A stretch of 37,886 bases of DNA from Gracilibacillus oryzae (GCF_009498735.1 NZ_ML762426.1:1-37886); one strand, 5' to 3'; numbered from the stretch's first letter, positions 9,017 through 18,240 are shown. Program-made: numbers and translations. Notes: generated by a model not told the origin, from the letters alone.

Positions 9017-9655
9017 ATGAGAGCAAGGCATAAACCATGGGCAGATGATTACTTGAAAGAAAATGCAGATATTGTTGACCAAACACCAACAGACAGAAAA
9101 GGGAATTGGTCAAGTGCATTTTCCAACAGTCAGCCAATACATTTAGAAATAGGAACTGGAAAAGGCCAGTTTGTTTGCGGAATGGCAAAACAATTTCCTG
9201 AAACAAATTTTATCGGTATGGAAGTTGTGAAAAGTATAATTGTTTCAGCTGTTGAGAAAGTGAACGAAACAGACTGTGAGAATATACGTTTAATTAATGA
9301 AAATGCAGAAGATTTGTTAGAAATTTTTAAGCCTGGTGAAATTGATACTATTTATTTAAACTTTTCCGATCCTTGGCCTAAAAACCGGCATGAAAAAAGA
9401 CGTTTAACATACCGAACATTCTTAGAAAGTTATAAGACAATACTGAAAGAAAATGGAAAGCTTGTTTTAAAAACAGATAATCAAGGATTATTCGAATATT
9501 CTCTTGTAAGTTTTTCGCAATTTGGATGCAGATTAGAAGAGGTATCTCTTGATTTACATGCAATGGAAGATCCGACGAATATTATGACGGAATATGAAGA
9601 GAAGTTCTCAGCAAAAGGACAACCTATCTACCGTGCTGTTGTGACTTTCACATAA
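9017..9655 (+). CDS. trmB: tRNA (guanine-N7)-methyltransferase
   Basis: A 212-residue SAM-dependent enzyme that methylates G46 in the variable loop of many tRNAs. The SAM-binding motif EIGTGKG is at residues 44-50. The family's hallmark NFSDPWPKNRHEKRRL follows in the middle. A C-terminal TEYEEKFSAKGQPI stretch is also typical of TrmB. Length matches the family. The ribosome site is AAGGGTG, 7 bases before the ATG. It is monocistronic, with a terminator directly after it. Confidence 0.96.
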   Translation: MRARHKPWADDYLKENADIVDQTPTDRKGNWSSAFSNSQPIHLEIGTGKGQFVCGMAKQFPETNFIGMEVVKSIIVSAVEKVNETDCENIRLINENAEDLLEIFKPGEIDTIYLNFSDPWPKNRHEKRRLTYRTFLESYKTILKENGKLVLKTDNQGLFEYSLVSFSQFGCRLEEVSLDLHAMEDPTNIMTEYEEKFSAKGQPIYRAVVTFT

Positions 9656-9685
9656 AAAAACTGCCTGGAGTCGGCAGTTTTTTTT
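9654..9685 (+). terminator. trmB terminator
   Basis: AAACTGCC and GGCAGTTT arms around a 7-base loop (TGGAGTC), flanked by seven A before and eight T after. It is a strong intrinsic terminator on the plus strand, and its symmetry lets it serve the convergent ytzB as well. Confidence 0.93.
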
Positions 9686-9688
9686 GCT

Positions 9689-10006
9689 TTAGCGGGAGTC
9701 CTGTGATTTTGTTTTAATTATTGTACCTGTTTTAGCATCTACAAAAAATTCTAACGGAATATGATTACCATCAATATGTTTCGTTATCCCGCCGTGATAG
9801 ACCTCATAGTTCAGTTCATTCAGATATATTTGTTCACGTTTCATATAGATCCATGAACCACTAACATCATAATGTTGTTGAAACTTTTTCTTCGTCATTT
9901 TCAAGACAACCTCTGGTTTCATCCATAACTCTTCTTGCCTTGTCTTTATTGCATAGCCAATTAAAAATCCGATACCTGCAGCTGCCAACATTTGCTTCAT
10001 TTTCAA
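9689..10006 (-). CDS. ytzB: PepSY-domain membrane protein YtzB
   Basis: A 105-residue protein with a short N-terminal hydrophobic segment (about residues 5-20, MLAAAGIGFLIGYAI) that anchors or exports it, then a PepSY-like domain ending in FFVDAKTGTIIKTKS. PepSY domains often restrain extracellular proteases, but no partner is visible. The start is TTG at 10006 with AGGTGA 5 bases upstream; an ATG six bases in is a close alternative. The open frame continues to 10162 but overlaps the divergent ytoP promoter, so I reject the longer form. It is convergent with trmB. Confidence 0.85.
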   Translation of the reverse strand: MKMKQMLAAAGIGFLIGYAIKTRQEELWMKPEVVLKMTKKKFQQHYDVSGSWIYMKREQIYLNELNYEVYHGGITKHIDGNHIPLEFFVDAKTGTIIKTKSQDSR

Positions 10007-10088
10007 TTTATTCACCTCTATATGCAGATTAGCAAAACATATAATATGTCTATAGTTTAAAAATAAACAATCACAAATTGCAAGTATT

Positions 10089-10116
10089 TTTACTAACATG
10101 AAAAAAGTGTTATAGT
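10089..10116 (+). promoter_or_regulatory. Candidate sigma-A promoter for ytoP
   Basis: TTTACT (10089-10094), a 16-base spacer and TATAGT (10111-10116), about 30 bases before the ytoP start. The match is moderate. Confidence 0.45.
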
Positions 10117-10146
10117 AAAAAAAACAATAAAAGAAGGTGTTTGAAA

Positions 10147-11214
10147 TTGAATCAAGAAACAATGCAGTTATTTAAGACACTGACAGAGCTTCCTGGAGCA
10201 CCAGGAGATGAACGTGATGTGCGTCAGTTTATGCGCCAGGAACTGCGCAAATATGCAGATGAGGTAATACAAGACCGTTTAGGTGGTGTATTTGGAGTCA
10301 AAAATGGGGAAGGGCCTAAAGTGCTTGTAGCAGGTCATATGGATGAAGTGGCATTTATGGTAACACAAATTACGGAAAATGGTATGATCAGATTCCAGCC
10401 ATTGGGAGGTTGGTGGTCTCAGGTACTGCTTTCGCAAAGAGTTGAAATTTATACAGCAACAAGCAAAGTTATCGGAATTGTAGGCTCGATTCCTCCTCAC
10501 AATTTAACTGCAGAAGAGCGAAGAAAACCGATGGAACAAAAAAATATGCTGATTGATGTAGGAGCAGACGATAAAGCTGATGCAGAAAAAATGGGAATAA
10601 AGCCAGGACAATCTATTATTCCTGTTTCTCCATTTACTCCAATGGCAAATAATAAGAAAATACTAGCAAAGGCATGGGACAACAGATACGGCTGTGGTTT
10701 AGCAATAGAATTATTAAAAGAACTAGAAGATGAGAAGCTGAACAATCAATTATATTCAGGTGCAACCGTCCAAGAGGAAGTAGGTTTGCGGGGAGCTAAA
10801 GTTGCTGCAAACTTTATTAAGCCAGATATTTTCTATGCATTAGATGCATCTCCGGCAAATGACATGTCAGGTGATAAAAAAGAGTTCGGACAATTAGGCA
10901 AAGGAGCTTTGTTAAGAATATTTGACCGTTCCATGATTACACATCATGGAATTCGAGAGTTTATTCTGGATACAGCAGAAACTCACAATATCCCTTACCA
11001 GTATTTTATTTCTCAAGGTGGAACGGATGCTGGATCTGTTCATTTAGCTAACAATGGTATTCCTTCAGCAGTTATAGGTATCTGCTCACGTTATATACAT
11101 ACACATGGTTCCATCATTCATGTCGACGATTATGCGGCAGCAAAAGAGCTTTTAGTTCGGTTAGTAAGAGCTACAGATCAAACTACTGTTAATACGATAT
11201 TAGAAAAAGGATAA
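10147..11214 (+). CDS. ytoP: M42 family metallopeptidase (glutamyl aminopeptidase type)
   Basis: A 355-residue cytosolic aminopeptidase of the tetrahedral M42 family (PepA/FrvX-like). Metal ligands are in AGHMDEVAF (His64, Asp66), AWDNRYGCG (Asp), [10 protein letters not shown] (Glu pair, the first being the catalytic base), [10 protein letters not shown] (Asp) and the C-terminal [11 protein letters not shown] (His). The start is TTG 10147, with AAGGTG at 10134-10139 and 7-base spacing; TTG 10141 would sit on the ribosome site. A TATAGT box (10111-10116) with TTTACT 16 bases upstream is a reasonable promoter. The DUF84 gene follows after 7 bases. Confidence 0.92.
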   Translation: MNQETMQLFKTLTELPGAPGDERDVRQFMRQELRKYADEVIQDRLGGVFGVKNGEGPKVLVAGHMDEVAFMVTQITENGMIRFQPLGGWWSQVLLSQRVEIYTATSKVIGIVGSIPPHNLTAEERRKPMEQKNMLIDVGADDKADAEKMGIKPGQSIIPVSPFTPMANNKKILAKAWDNRYGCGLAIELLKELEDEKLNNQLYSGATVQEEVGLRGAKVAANFIKPDIFYALDASPANDMSGDKKEFGQLGKGALLRIFDRSMITHHGIREFILDTAETHNIPYQYFISQGGTDAGSVHLANNGIPSAVIGICSRYIHTHGSIIHVDDYAAAKELLVRLVRATDQTTVNTILEKG

Positions 11215-11221
11215 ATAGAAG

Positions 11222-11761
11222 ATGAAAGTAATCATCGGTTCAACTAATAAAGCGAAACGACAGGCTGTTCAGACCGTTTTCGGAGCTGAAATAGTAAAGA
11301 GTGAGCCAGTACCGTCCAATATAAAGGAACAGCCTATGTCAGACGAAGAAACAATGGAAGGTGCAATTAACCGTGCTCAAAATTGCCATGTGCTTCACCC
11401 GGACGCAGTATGTATTGGTTTAGAAGGTGGAGTAACCTATATTAGAAACCAGCTCTATTTATGTAATTGGGGAGCATTAGTATCTCCTGGTGGAAGAGTT
11501 TACGTAGCAAGTGGTGCGAGAATTCCATTACCGAAAACGATTGAAGAAAAAATAAATGATGGTATCGAACTAGGAAAAATTATGCAAGATCTCACAAATG
11601 TGGCAAATATCCGGCAACATTCAGGTGCTATTGGCATATTAACCAACCATTGGGTTTCAAGAGAAACGATGTTTGTTCATGTCGTTAGATTGCTGAAAGG
11701 CCAACTGGAGTCAGAAATGTTGGGGTTTAACTCTTGTACTGCTAAAGAAAACAAAGTATGA
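11222..11761 (+). CDS. DUF84 inosine/xanthosine triphosphatase-like protein
   Basis: A 179-residue protein of the DUF84/YjjX family, related to the ITPase fold. It begins KVIIGSTNKAKRQAV, the family's nucleotide-binding start, followed by a conserved D-E-E-T-M-E-GAINRA region. GLEGGV is in the centre. Family members such as YjjX hydrolyse non-canonical purine triphosphates; whether this one prefers ITP or XTP is not visible. It starts 7 bases after ytoP, with AAAGGA overlapping the ytoP end, so it is in the same operon. Confidence 0.85.
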   Translation: MKVIIGSTNKAKRQAVQTVFGAEIVKSEPVPSNIKEQPMSDEETMEGAINRAQNCHVLHPDAVCIGLEGGVTYIRNQLYLCNWGALVSPGGRVYVASGARIPLPKTIEEKINDGIELGKIMQDLTNVANIRQHSGAIGILTNHWVSRETMFVHVVRLLKGQLESEMLGFNSCTAKENKV

Positions 11762-11805
11762 TGGAAAAAGGGGGAAAATAGGACTAAATTTTCAGGAGGA
11801 ATACG

Positions 11806-12333
11806 ATGAAACAAGAAATGGCTGGGCTAGTTGTTATTTTATTATTGCTAGCTGCATTTATAGGAATCAGCGTATGGAGTATTGTCCCAACTGAGCAAGT
11901 TTTAGAGGAAGCTGTAGATATCGCAGAAGAACAATTTCAGCAAGAAAAACAATCTGCTAATCATAATGTGACGAACTTTTCTTTATATTTGCCCGAAGGA
12001 TTTGAGGTAGAGGAAGAGAAATCAAACAATCTAGTCATTACCCGCGAAAACCAAACCTATATTCTTTTCTATAATTCATTTGAGGATGAAACGAGCAATT
12101 TGAATTACCAGGCAGTACAGGAATCAGGCAACCAGTTAAAATTAGAGTCTTTTGAAGATAACAACAGATTTAGTTATATTAGTATTATTGAAGAAGATAG
12201 TCATTCTGTTCAATTGCAAATTGGTGTTGGCGGTGTGAAGGTAACAACAATCAGTCAGATGGACCAGCTGGTTTACGATGCAGAGCAGATGATGAAAATG
12301 GCGAATTCAATTGCATATGAAGACCATAGTTAG
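11806..12333 (+). CDS. Membrane-anchored hypothetical protein
   Basis: A 175-residue protein I do not recognise. Residues 5-27 are a single hydrophobic segment (AGLVVILLLLAAFIGISV) with no lipobox, so it is an N-terminal anchor. A Glu/Gln-rich linker (about 30-50) leads to a predicted extracytoplasmic beta-rich domain with LPEGFEVEEEKSNNLV. That layout resembles small DUF4367- or LolA-like outside domains, but I would not assign one. The ribosome site is AGGAGG, 6 bases before the ATG. It sits between the DUF84 gene and ytpP in what looks like one operon. I do not recall it at this place in B. subtilis. Confidence 0.75.
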   Translation: MKQEMAGLVVILLLLAAFIGISVWSIVPTEQVLEEAVDIAEEQFQQEKQSANHNVTNFSLYLPEGFEVEEEKSNNLVITRENQTYILFYNSFEDETSNLNYQAVQESGNQLKLESFEDNNRFSYISIIEEDSHSVQLQIGVGGVKVTTISQMDQLVYDAEQMMKMANSIAYEDHS

Positions 12334-12347
12334 AGGAGTAGATATCA

Positions 12348-12665
12348 ATGGAACACTTACAATCAGAAGAGCAATTTCAACAATTGACAAAATCAGATAA
12401 AGTAATTTTCTTATTTACAGCAGGATGGTGTCCAGATTGCCGTGTAATTGAGCCTTTTCTGCCAAAAATTGAGGAAAAGTATTCAAGCTACCAATTCATC
12501 TCCGTAGATCGGGATCAATTTATAGATATTTGTGCAGAATATGACATATTTGGTATACCAAGTTTTTTAGCTTTTGATAAAGGTGAGGAAATTGACAGGT
12601 TTGTTAGTAAAGATCGTAAAACAAAAGAGGAAATTGAATCCTTCTTAACAAATTTATTCTCATAA
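12348..12665 (+). CDS. ytpP: Thioredoxin-like protein YtpP
   Basis: A 105-residue cytosolic thioredoxin-fold protein. The active site is WCPDC (Cys28 and Cys31), and the cis-Pro is in IPSFLAF. The CPDC centre differs from CGPC of classical thioredoxins and is typical of the YtpP group, which may act on specific substrates. It starts 14 bases after the preceding gene with GAGGAG in front, and is followed by a terminator. Confidence 0.92.
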   Translation: MEHLQSEEQFQQLTKSDKVIFLFTAGWCPDCRVIEPFLPKIEEKYSSYQFISVDRDQFIDICAEYDIFGIPSFLAFDKGEEIDRFVSKDRKTKEEIESFLTNLFS

Positions 12666-12671
12666 TAAATT

Positions 12672-12700
12672 GAGCTTATCGATAAAGATAAGCTCCTTTT
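12672..12700 (+). terminator. Terminator after ytpP
   Basis: GAGCTTATC / GATAAGCTC (12672-12680 and 12687-12695), a perfect 9-bp stem with a 6-base loop, followed by CTTTTC. It closes the ytoP-ytpP operon. Confidence 0.8.
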
Positions 12701-12713
12701 CATTTGATGTTCC

Positions 12714-12743
12714 TTGCTTTCCCGCAATGGGAAATGCTAAAAT
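12714..12743 (+). promoter_or_regulatory. Candidate extended -10 promoter for ytpQ
   Basis: TTGCTT (12714-12719), an 18-base spacer and TAAAAT (12738-12743), preceded by the extended -10 dinucleotide TG at 12735-12736. It lies between the ytpP terminator and the ytpQ ribosome site, where a promoter is needed. Confidence 0.6.
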
Positions 12744-12781
12744 GTAGCTGATTGTTTTCTTCCTAAAAGGAGGACGTAGAA

Positions 12782-13588
12782 ATGAAAATGACAACATTAA
12801 AAATGAAAGAGAAATTAGACAAACTTTTTCAAAAAGATGGATGGCGAGTGTCATTTATAAGAGATAAAGATACTTATCGCGTAGAGTGGGAGGCTTCCAA
12901 ACAAGGAGTATCAATTAAGATACCAAATGTTATTGCGAAGTTTGAACAAAGAGGAGAAGCTGCACTAGATGAGCTATACTATCATGTTAGTGAATCATTA
13001 AAAATGATGAACAAAGAGCATCACTTGAATGGCAAAGAGAAGAACATATTTCCTGTCATTCGTGCAACATCTTTTCCAAAGAAAACGAAGGCTGGTGTCA
13101 AATTAGTATTCACAGAACACACAGCAGAAACAAATGTTTATTATGCTTTGGATTTAGGCTCAACTTACCAGCTTATTGATGAAGAAATGCTTGAGGTACA
13201 AGGATGGACTAAGGACAGGCTGAAGGAAATATCACTTTTTAATGTGCGCTCTTTACCAGTTGATCCAAAGAAAGATACGGTTGCTGAGAATGATTTCTAT
13301 TTTATTTCACCACAAGATGGCTATGATGCCAGTCGTATTTTAAACGAATCGTTTCTGGAAGAAATGAAGGCTAACGCGATAGGCGAATTGCTTGTAGCTG
13401 TCCCGCATCAGGATGTTTTAATTGTGGCTGATATACAGAACCAGACAGGATACGATATAATAGCACAAATGACAATGAAGTTTTTTGCGGACGGACGTGT
13501 GCCGATTACTTCCTTGCCGTTTGTCTATGATGAAAAGAAACTGGAACCAGTCTTTATCCTTGCAAAAAATAAACCAAAAGATAAATAG
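12782..13588 (+). CDS. ytpQ: DUF1444 family protein YtpQ
   Basis: A 268-residue cytosolic protein of the DUF1444 family found across Bacilli; its biochemical role is unknown. No signal peptide, membrane segment or catalytic motif is evident. It begins a new transcription unit behind the ytpP terminator and leads into ytpR 20 bases downstream. The ribosome site AAAGGAGG is optimally placed. The conserved neighbourhood ytpP-ytpQ-ytpR supports the assignment. Confidence 0.88.
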   Translation: MKMTTLKMKEKLDKLFQKDGWRVSFIRDKDTYRVEWEASKQGVSIKIPNVIAKFEQRGEAALDELYYHVSESLKMMNKEHHLNGKEKNIFPVIRATSFPKKTKAGVKLVFTEHTAETNVYYALDLGSTYQLIDEEMLEVQGWTKDRLKEISLFNVRSLPVDPKKDTVAENDFYFISPQDGYDASRILNESFLEEMKANAIGELLVAVPHQDVLIVADIQNQTGYDIIAQMTMKFFADGRVPITSLPFVYDEKKLEPVFILAKNKPKDK

Positions 13589-13608
13589 GGAAAGGAAGAA
13601 TAGAGTTA

Positions 13609-14214
13609 ATGTACGTATTTTATAATAATAAAGGGATTGGGGATGTTTTACTGATTCCCCTAAAATCAATTGATCATGCTAAGTTCACTTATGAGACATA
13701 TAATGATGTTGTGAAAATAATCGATAATGAGACGAAGGAAGTAATTGGCTATAATCTTTTTCAAGCTTCTTCCTATTTCTCCACATTAGAAAACGGCAAA
13801 TTGAAGTTAGATGAGCAATTGTTAGAGGAACTACAAGGGATTTTTAAGAAAAATGATGTTGAAGGTACTTTAGACATCGATTTATCACCAAAATTTATTG
13901 TTGGACATGTTATCGATATAGCACCGCATGAGAATGCCGATAAACTTCGTGTATGTCAAGTGGATGTAGGCACTGAGAAGCTGCAAATCGTTTGTGGCGC
14001 ACCAAACGTGGATAAGGATCAAAAGGTAGTCGTTGCTAAAATTGGGGCGATTATGCCTAGCGGATTGGAAATCAAGCCATCTAATTTAAGAGGAGTAGAT
14101 TCATTTGGTATGATCTGTTCTCAAAAAGAATTAGGCCTGCCAAACGCACCAAAAGAAAAGGGGATTTACGTCCTGCCGCAAGATACAAAAACAGGAAAAG
14201 AGTTTGCAGTATAA
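13609..14214 (+). CDS. ytpR: tRNA-binding (EMAP/OB-fold) protein YtpR
   Basis: A 201-residue protein. Residues ~90-195 form the EMAP II/Csaa-type OB fold that binds tRNA, seen as [29 protein letters not shown], and [11 protein letters not shown]. The domain is also found at the N-terminus of bacterial PheT. The N-terminal 90 residues are specific to the YtpR group and do not resemble a catalytic domain. It probably binds tRNA free of a synthetase, but the function is unproven. It is co-transcribed with ytpQ and followed by a terminator. Confidence 0.9.
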   Translation: MYVFYNNKGIGDVLLIPLKSIDHAKFTYETYNDVVKIIDNETKEVIGYNLFQASSYFSTLENGKLKLDEQLLEELQGIFKKNDVEGTLDIDLSPKFIVGHVIDIAPHENADKLRVCQVDVGTEKLQIVCGAPNVDKDQKVVVAKIGAIMPSGLEIKPSNLRGVDSFGMICSQKELGLPNAPKEKGIYVLPQDTKTGKEFAV

Positions 14215-14245
14215 ACCTTTGTCATCTGACAGAGGTTTTTCTTTT
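14213..14245 (+). terminator. Terminator after ytpR
   Basis: AAACCTTTGTC and GACAGAGGTTT arms (14213-14223 and 14228-14238) with a 4-base loop, then a T-rich tail. The stem begins inside the ytpR stop codon. Confidence 0.85.
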
Positions 14246-14287
14246 CCTTGTTATTTCTTATGGCAACTATTCATAGCTGCGGATTCG

Positions 14288-14296
14288 TGATAAAAT
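14288..14296 (+). promoter_or_regulatory. Candidate extended -10 for sftA
   Basis: TGATAAAAT fits TGnTAtAaT (extended -10), about 60 bases before sftA and after the ytpR terminator. The -35 region is poor, with TTCATA at only 15 bases. Confidence 0.4.
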
Positions 14297-14356
14297 GATA
14301 TGGATAGAAAAACAAATCGTACCATTTATATATGCAGGAAGTGAGAGTGAAGTACG

Positions 14357-16420
14357 ATGTGGAAAAACATTAAAAATAAATGGGACCATTTATTTGAAGA
14401 TGATTCTGTTGAAGTGGAAGAAATCAAAGAAATGAAAGAAATTCATCATAATATAGAGAACAGCCGATTGTATGGTGCGAAATCAATTGAGACAAAAATA
14501 GCTTATCAGTACCCAAAAAATATTCAGCCAGTCTATCATCAGAATAAGAAAAATAGTGAAAAAATAAAGCGCAATGAAACAGCACAACTAAAAAAAGATA
14601 CCACTGAGGTTTCATTAAATAAACCATTCACTGTCAGCCATGTACCATCACCAATTCATGGCTTTAACTTGGAAAAAATAGTGAAAAAACAAAATATCGA
14701 AGTAAATGATAATAAGAGAGAAGAATCGGTTAGAGAAACAAACCGTAAAGCCGAAATTGAGATACACGAACAAGACAGTAAAGCAAAGATGAAAGAAGTA
14801 AATAATGAGATAAAGGATATAAAAAGAGAAACACACAGTAAATTTATCGCGAATGAAAGCCAATTACCAACAAGTGAGCAGATAAGGAAAGACAAAAATG
14901 AAGAGAACAACGAAGCAAACGAGGAACATATAAAATTGGATGAGCCGGAATCAAGTCTGTATCATGCCTCTGAATCAGAGCAATTTCAGCATGTACATAA
15001 GCAAAGAGAAGAAAGGTCTGCGGCAAATCAGCCAGAACGTGAAAGAAATAAAATTACCAAACGACCGATAAATGTGATGATGACACCGCGAGATAAAAGA
15101 AAAATGCTGGAACGTTCGAAACAACTCGAACATTCACAAAATACACAAGCCGTTATCACCAAAAAGGTACCTTATCACTTGTTAAATGACACACCAAGTC
15201 AACCTGTTCTGGAGCAATCTAATTGGGTTAAACAGCAATCAGAAACGTTGCAATTAACTTTAAACCATTTTAATATTAAAGCAACAGTAATAGGAGCAAC
15301 ACAAGGTCCATCTGTTACCAGGTTTGAAATTCAGCCTGAGCCAGGTGTGAAAGTGAGTAAAATCAAGAACTTGAGTGATGATATTAAGTTGAATTTAGCA
15401 GCAAAAGATATTCGGATGGAAGCACCAATCCCTGGGAAAAATGCGATTGGAATTGAGGTGCCTAACGATGTGTCTCAACCTGTCTTTTTACAAAAAATGC
15501 TTGAATCAACTACTTTTCAAGAGCCAAATTCACCGTTAACTGTTGCTTTAGGTGCGGACATTGAAGGCCAGCCAATTGTAACAGATCTGCAAAAAATGCC
15601 GCACGGCTTAATCGCTGGAGCGACGGGTTCAGGAAAAAGTGTTTGTATCAACACCATTCTTATAAGTTTATTATATAAAGCAAATCATGAAGAAGTTAAG
15701 TTTCTGCTGATTGATCCTAAAATGGTTGAACTTACACCATATAATGATATTCCGCATTTAGTTGCCCCTGTAATAACAGATGTAAAGGCAGCTACCTCTG
15801 CGTTGAAATGGGCAGTTAATGAAATGGAAGAAAGGTATCAGAAATTTGTGAAAGAAAGTGTAAGAGATCTTTCCAGATATAATGAAAAAATGGACCGCCA
15901 AAATCGACCTGGAGATAAATTGCCATATTTAGTCATTGTTATTGACGAATTAGCAGATTTAATGATGACATCTCCCCAGGATGTGGAAGATGCCATCTGC
16001 CGTATCGCCCAAAAAGCAAGGGCTTGCGGAATCCATTTATTAATTGCGACCCAGAGACCTTCTGTTGATGTTATCACTGGTCTGATTAAGGCGAATGTTC
16101 CGACTAGAATTGCTTTTAGTGTTTCCTCACAAGTGGATTCCAGAACAATATTAGATGTGGCAGGAGCGGAGAAGTTATTAGGAAAAGGCGACATGCTATT
16201 TATAGAAAATGGTTCCGGGGAACTAAAAAGAATACAAGGTGCATTTGTTTCTGATGAAGAGATAGAAAGAATAACAAATTATGTGAAAAAGATGGCAGCA
16301 CCGAATTATTTGTTTGAGCAGGAACAATTAATTGAACAAGTATCCTCCTCAGCAGAGGTTGACGAACTATATGATGAAGCGATTGACTTTGTTATGGAAC
16401 ATAATGGAGCGAGTGCATAA
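14357..16420 (+). CDS. sftA: FtsK/SpoIIIE-type DNA translocase SftA, lacking its last domain
   Basis: A 687-residue ATPase that helps clear DNA from the division septum. SftA is the soluble FtsK relative of Bacilli. Residues ~1-270 are a charged, low-complexity linker without membrane segments, as expected for SftA rather than SpoIIIE. The motor domain follows, with Walker A GATGSGKS at 421-428 and Walker B VIVIDELADLM around 526-536, and RPSVDVITGLIK after it. The frame stops at TAA 16418-16420, just where the C-terminal winged-helix gamma domain should begin. The missing 49 residues are intact in the same frame directly after the stop (see the next entry). The protein as read would be able to pump DNA but would lack sequence-directed loading. 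B. subtilis SftA is about 950 residues, so the N-terminal linker here is also shorter. Confidence 0.88.
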   Translation: MWKNIKNKWDHLFEDDSVEVEEIKEMKEIHHNIENSRLYGAKSIETKIAYQYPKNIQPVYHQNKKNSEKIKRNETAQLKKDTTEVSLNKPFTVSHVPSPIHGFNLEKIVKKQNIEVNDNKREESVRETNRKAEIEIHEQDSKAKMKEVNNEIKDIKRETHSKFIANESQLPTSEQIRKDKNEENNEANEEHIKLDEPESSLYHASESEQFQHVHKQREERSAANQPERERNKITKRPINVMMTPRDKRKMLERSKQLEHSQNTQAVITKKVPYHLLNDTPSQPVLEQSNWVKQQSETLQLTLNHFNIKATVIGATQGPSVTRFEIQPEPGVKVSKIKNLSDDIKLNLAAKDIRMEAPIPGKNAIGIEVPNDVSQPVFLQKMLESTTFQEPNSPLTVALGADIEGQPIVTDLQKMPHGLIAGATGSGKSVCINTILISLLYKANHEEVKFLLIDPKMVELTPYNDIPHLVAPVITDVKAATSALKWAVNEMEERYQKFVKESVRDLSRYNEKMDRQNRPGDKLPYLVIVIDELADLMMTSPQDVEDAICRIAQKARACGIHLLIATQRPSVDVITGLIKANVPTRIAFSVSSQVDSRTILDVAGAEKLLGKGDMLFIENGSGELKRIQGAFVSDEEIERITNYVKKMAAPNYLFEQEQLIEQVSSSAEVDELYDEAIDFVMEHNGASA

Positions 16421-16570
16421 TTGTTACAGCGTCGATTTAAAATTGGCTATAATCGTGCTGCACGGTTAATTGATTCAATGGAGCAGGATGGCATTATTTC
16501 CGGGCAAAATGGCAGCAAACAAAGGGAAGTATTAATTAATCGACATGACTATAATAATATGTACTCTTAA
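16421..16570 (+). pseudogene. sftA: Detached gamma (winged-helix) domain of SftA
   Basis: Reading on in the sftA frame past the TAA gives 49 residues with the FtsK gamma signature, [18 protein letters not shown] followed by SKQREVLI, and then a natural TAA at 16568-16570. In relatives a Ser or similar residue joins the two parts, and TAA is one base away from the Ser codon TCA. The simplest reading is a C-to-A nonsense mutation or a sequencing error. Separate expression from TTG 16421 is possible but no ribosome site is visible. Readthrough is another option. Confidence 0.85.
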
Positions 16571-16867
16571 TTTTTTGAAAGTCACGTTTACTTCAACTGG
16601 TTTCCCCATTGTCTTCTTTGGCACTTGTTCAATATAAGATATTCCTTTATGATAGACAGAGGTATTTTTTATATACCAAATACGAACTGTCGTTCAGTTT
16701 CAGATGACAAGCCTTGTTTTTCTGATGAGTGAAGAACAATTAGAGATATTGTTGAATAGAATGAGATAACAGTTTTGATTTAGACTAAAAAAGGATGTAT
16801 ATTAAAACATTAAGTAACGGTTTTGATCGTTGAATTTATTTATGATTATATTTTGGAGGTTCATTTT
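16571..16867. other. sftA-murC gap with possible gene remnant
   Basis: A 297-base stretch with no convincing gene. On the minus strand, 16532-16693 is open for 53 residues without an early start codon and reads like a protein end (RIWYIKNTSVYHKGISYIE, then PKKTMGKPVEVNVTFKK). It overlaps the sftA 3' end. I do not recognise it. A 21-codon plus-strand frame at 16704-16769 has no ribosome site. The rest is AT-rich and should contain the murC promoter, but I cannot pick one confidently. Confidence 0.4.
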
Positions 16868-18163
16868 ATGAAAGTTTACCATTTCATTGGTATTAAAGGA
16901 ACTGGTATGAGTGCACTAGCTCAAATTCTTTTTGATACAGGACTGAATGTGCAAGGCTCAGATATTGAGAAGCACATTTTTACACAAGAAGCACTTGAAA
17001 AGAAAAATATCCCTATTTTACCTTTTTCAAAAGAAAATATAACAGATGACTTAGTTATTATTGCAGGTAATGCATTTAAAGATGACCATGAGGAAATTAA
17101 GGAAGCCAAGAGGCTGGGTTTGCCTTTCTACCGGTATCATGATTTCTTAGGTGAATGGTTAACGAAATACACTAGTATTGCTGTAACAGGCGCACATGGA
17201 AAAACTTCAACGACTGGTTTATTAGCACATGTGTTAAATGAAACTTATCCAATATCTTATCTAATTGGTGATGGGACAGGTTGTGGTAATGCAGACAGCC
17301 AATATTTTGTTTTTGAAGCTTGCGAGTATAGAAGACATTTCTTAGCATACCATCCTGATTATGCGATTATGACAAATATTGACTTTGATCATCCTGACTA
17401 CTTTGCTGATATTCAAGATGTTTATTCATCTTTTCAAGAAATGGCTGATAATGTTAAGAAAGGTATTGTTGCTTGCGGGGATGATGAGTATTTGCAATCA
17501 ATCCAGGCAAAAGTACCGGTAGTTTACTATGGATTAAATGAGAACAATGATTTCCAAGCAAAGAACATCCGCGTGGAAGATGAGAAAACAACCTTTGATG
17601 TCCATGTTCGTAATGATTATTATGATACATTCCAAATCAATGGTTTCGGTACACATAACATATTAAATGCATTGGCTGTTATTGCGATCTGCCAATATGA
17701 AGACATGAATCCAGAGGATATTAAGAAAATGGTGACATTTCAAGGAGTAAAAAGAAGATTCTCTGAAAAAAATTATCAGGACCAAATATTGATTGATGAT
17801 TATGCTCATCATCCAAAAGAGATTGAAGCAACGATTGAAGCTGCTAGTAAGAAATACCCGAATAAAGAAATTGTCGCTATTTTTCAGCCACATACGTATT
17901 CCCGGACTAAAACTTTCTTAAAAGAATTCGGCCAATCACTTTCACAAGCAGATGCCGTTTATTTATGTGATATCTTTGGTTCTGCACGTGAAAAAGAATC
18001 GAGTCTGACTATTGATGATTTACAGGCTCTAATTGCAGGTAGTGAGATCTTAAAGTTGGAAGAAGTGAAAGTATTACAAAACCACAAGGATAGCGTGCTG
18101 GTATTTATGGGTGCGGGAGATATACAGAAATATCAGGAAGCATATGAAGAAATTCAGAATTAA
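16868..18163 (+). CDS. murC: UDP-N-acetylmuramate--L-alanine ligase
   Basis: A 431-residue Mur ligase that adds the first L-alanine to UDP-MurNAc in the cytosolic part of peptidoglycan synthesis. The N-terminal Rossmann domain has [14 protein letters not shown]. The ATP-binding P-loop is TGAHGKTS at residues 107-114. The central DYAHHP and QPHTYSRT segments are typical of MurC. Length equals that of B. subtilis MurC. A longer frame starts at TTG 16823, but the ATG at 16868 has GGAGGT 7 bases upstream and gives the standard N-terminus MKVYHFIG. It is monocistronic, with a hairpin after it. Confidence 0.96.
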   Translation: MKVYHFIGIKGTGMSALAQILFDTGLNVQGSDIEKHIFTQEALEKKNIPILPFSKENITDDLVIIAGNAFKDDHEEIKEAKRLGLPFYRYHDFLGEWLTKYTSIAVTGAHGKTSTTGLLAHVLNETYPISYLIGDGTGCGNADSQYFVFEACEYRRHFLAYHPDYAIMTNIDFDHPDYFADIQDVYSSFQEMADNVKKGIVACGDDEYLQSIQAKVPVVYYGLNENNDFQAKNIRVEDEKTTFDVHVRNDYYDTFQINGFGTHNILNALAVIAICQYEDMNPEDIKKMVTFQGVKRRFSEKNYQDQILIDDYAHHPKEIEATIEAASKKYPNKEIVAIFQPHTYSRTKTFLKEFGQSLSQADAVYLCDIFGSAREKESSLTIDDLQALIAGSEILKLEEVKVLQNHKDSVLVFMGAGDIQKYQEAYEEIQN

Positions 18164-18172
18164 TTGATTGGA

Positions 18173-18240
18173 AAAGAAGGAAAAATGACACTTCTTGTGG
18201 AATTACATTACAGGAGGAAGATTTTTTCCTTCTTTGTCTT
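18173..18240 (+). terminator. Long-loop hairpin after murC
   Basis: AAAGAAGGAAAAA (18173-18185) pairs perfectly over 13 bp with TTTTTCCTTCTTT (18223-18235). The 37-base loop contains a second partial stem (CTTCTT against AGGAGGAAG). A T-rich stretch follows. It probably terminates murC, and lies just before the sigma-B promoter of ytxG. Confidence 0.6.

Noticed and set aside
10007-10162. N-terminal extension of ytzB
   Set aside because: It crosses the divergent ytoP promoter and start, while TTG 10006 has an ideal ribosome site and gives the family length.
16823-16867. Longer murC start at TTG 16823
   Set aside because: ATG 16868 has GGAGGT at 7 bases and gives the standard MurC N-terminus.
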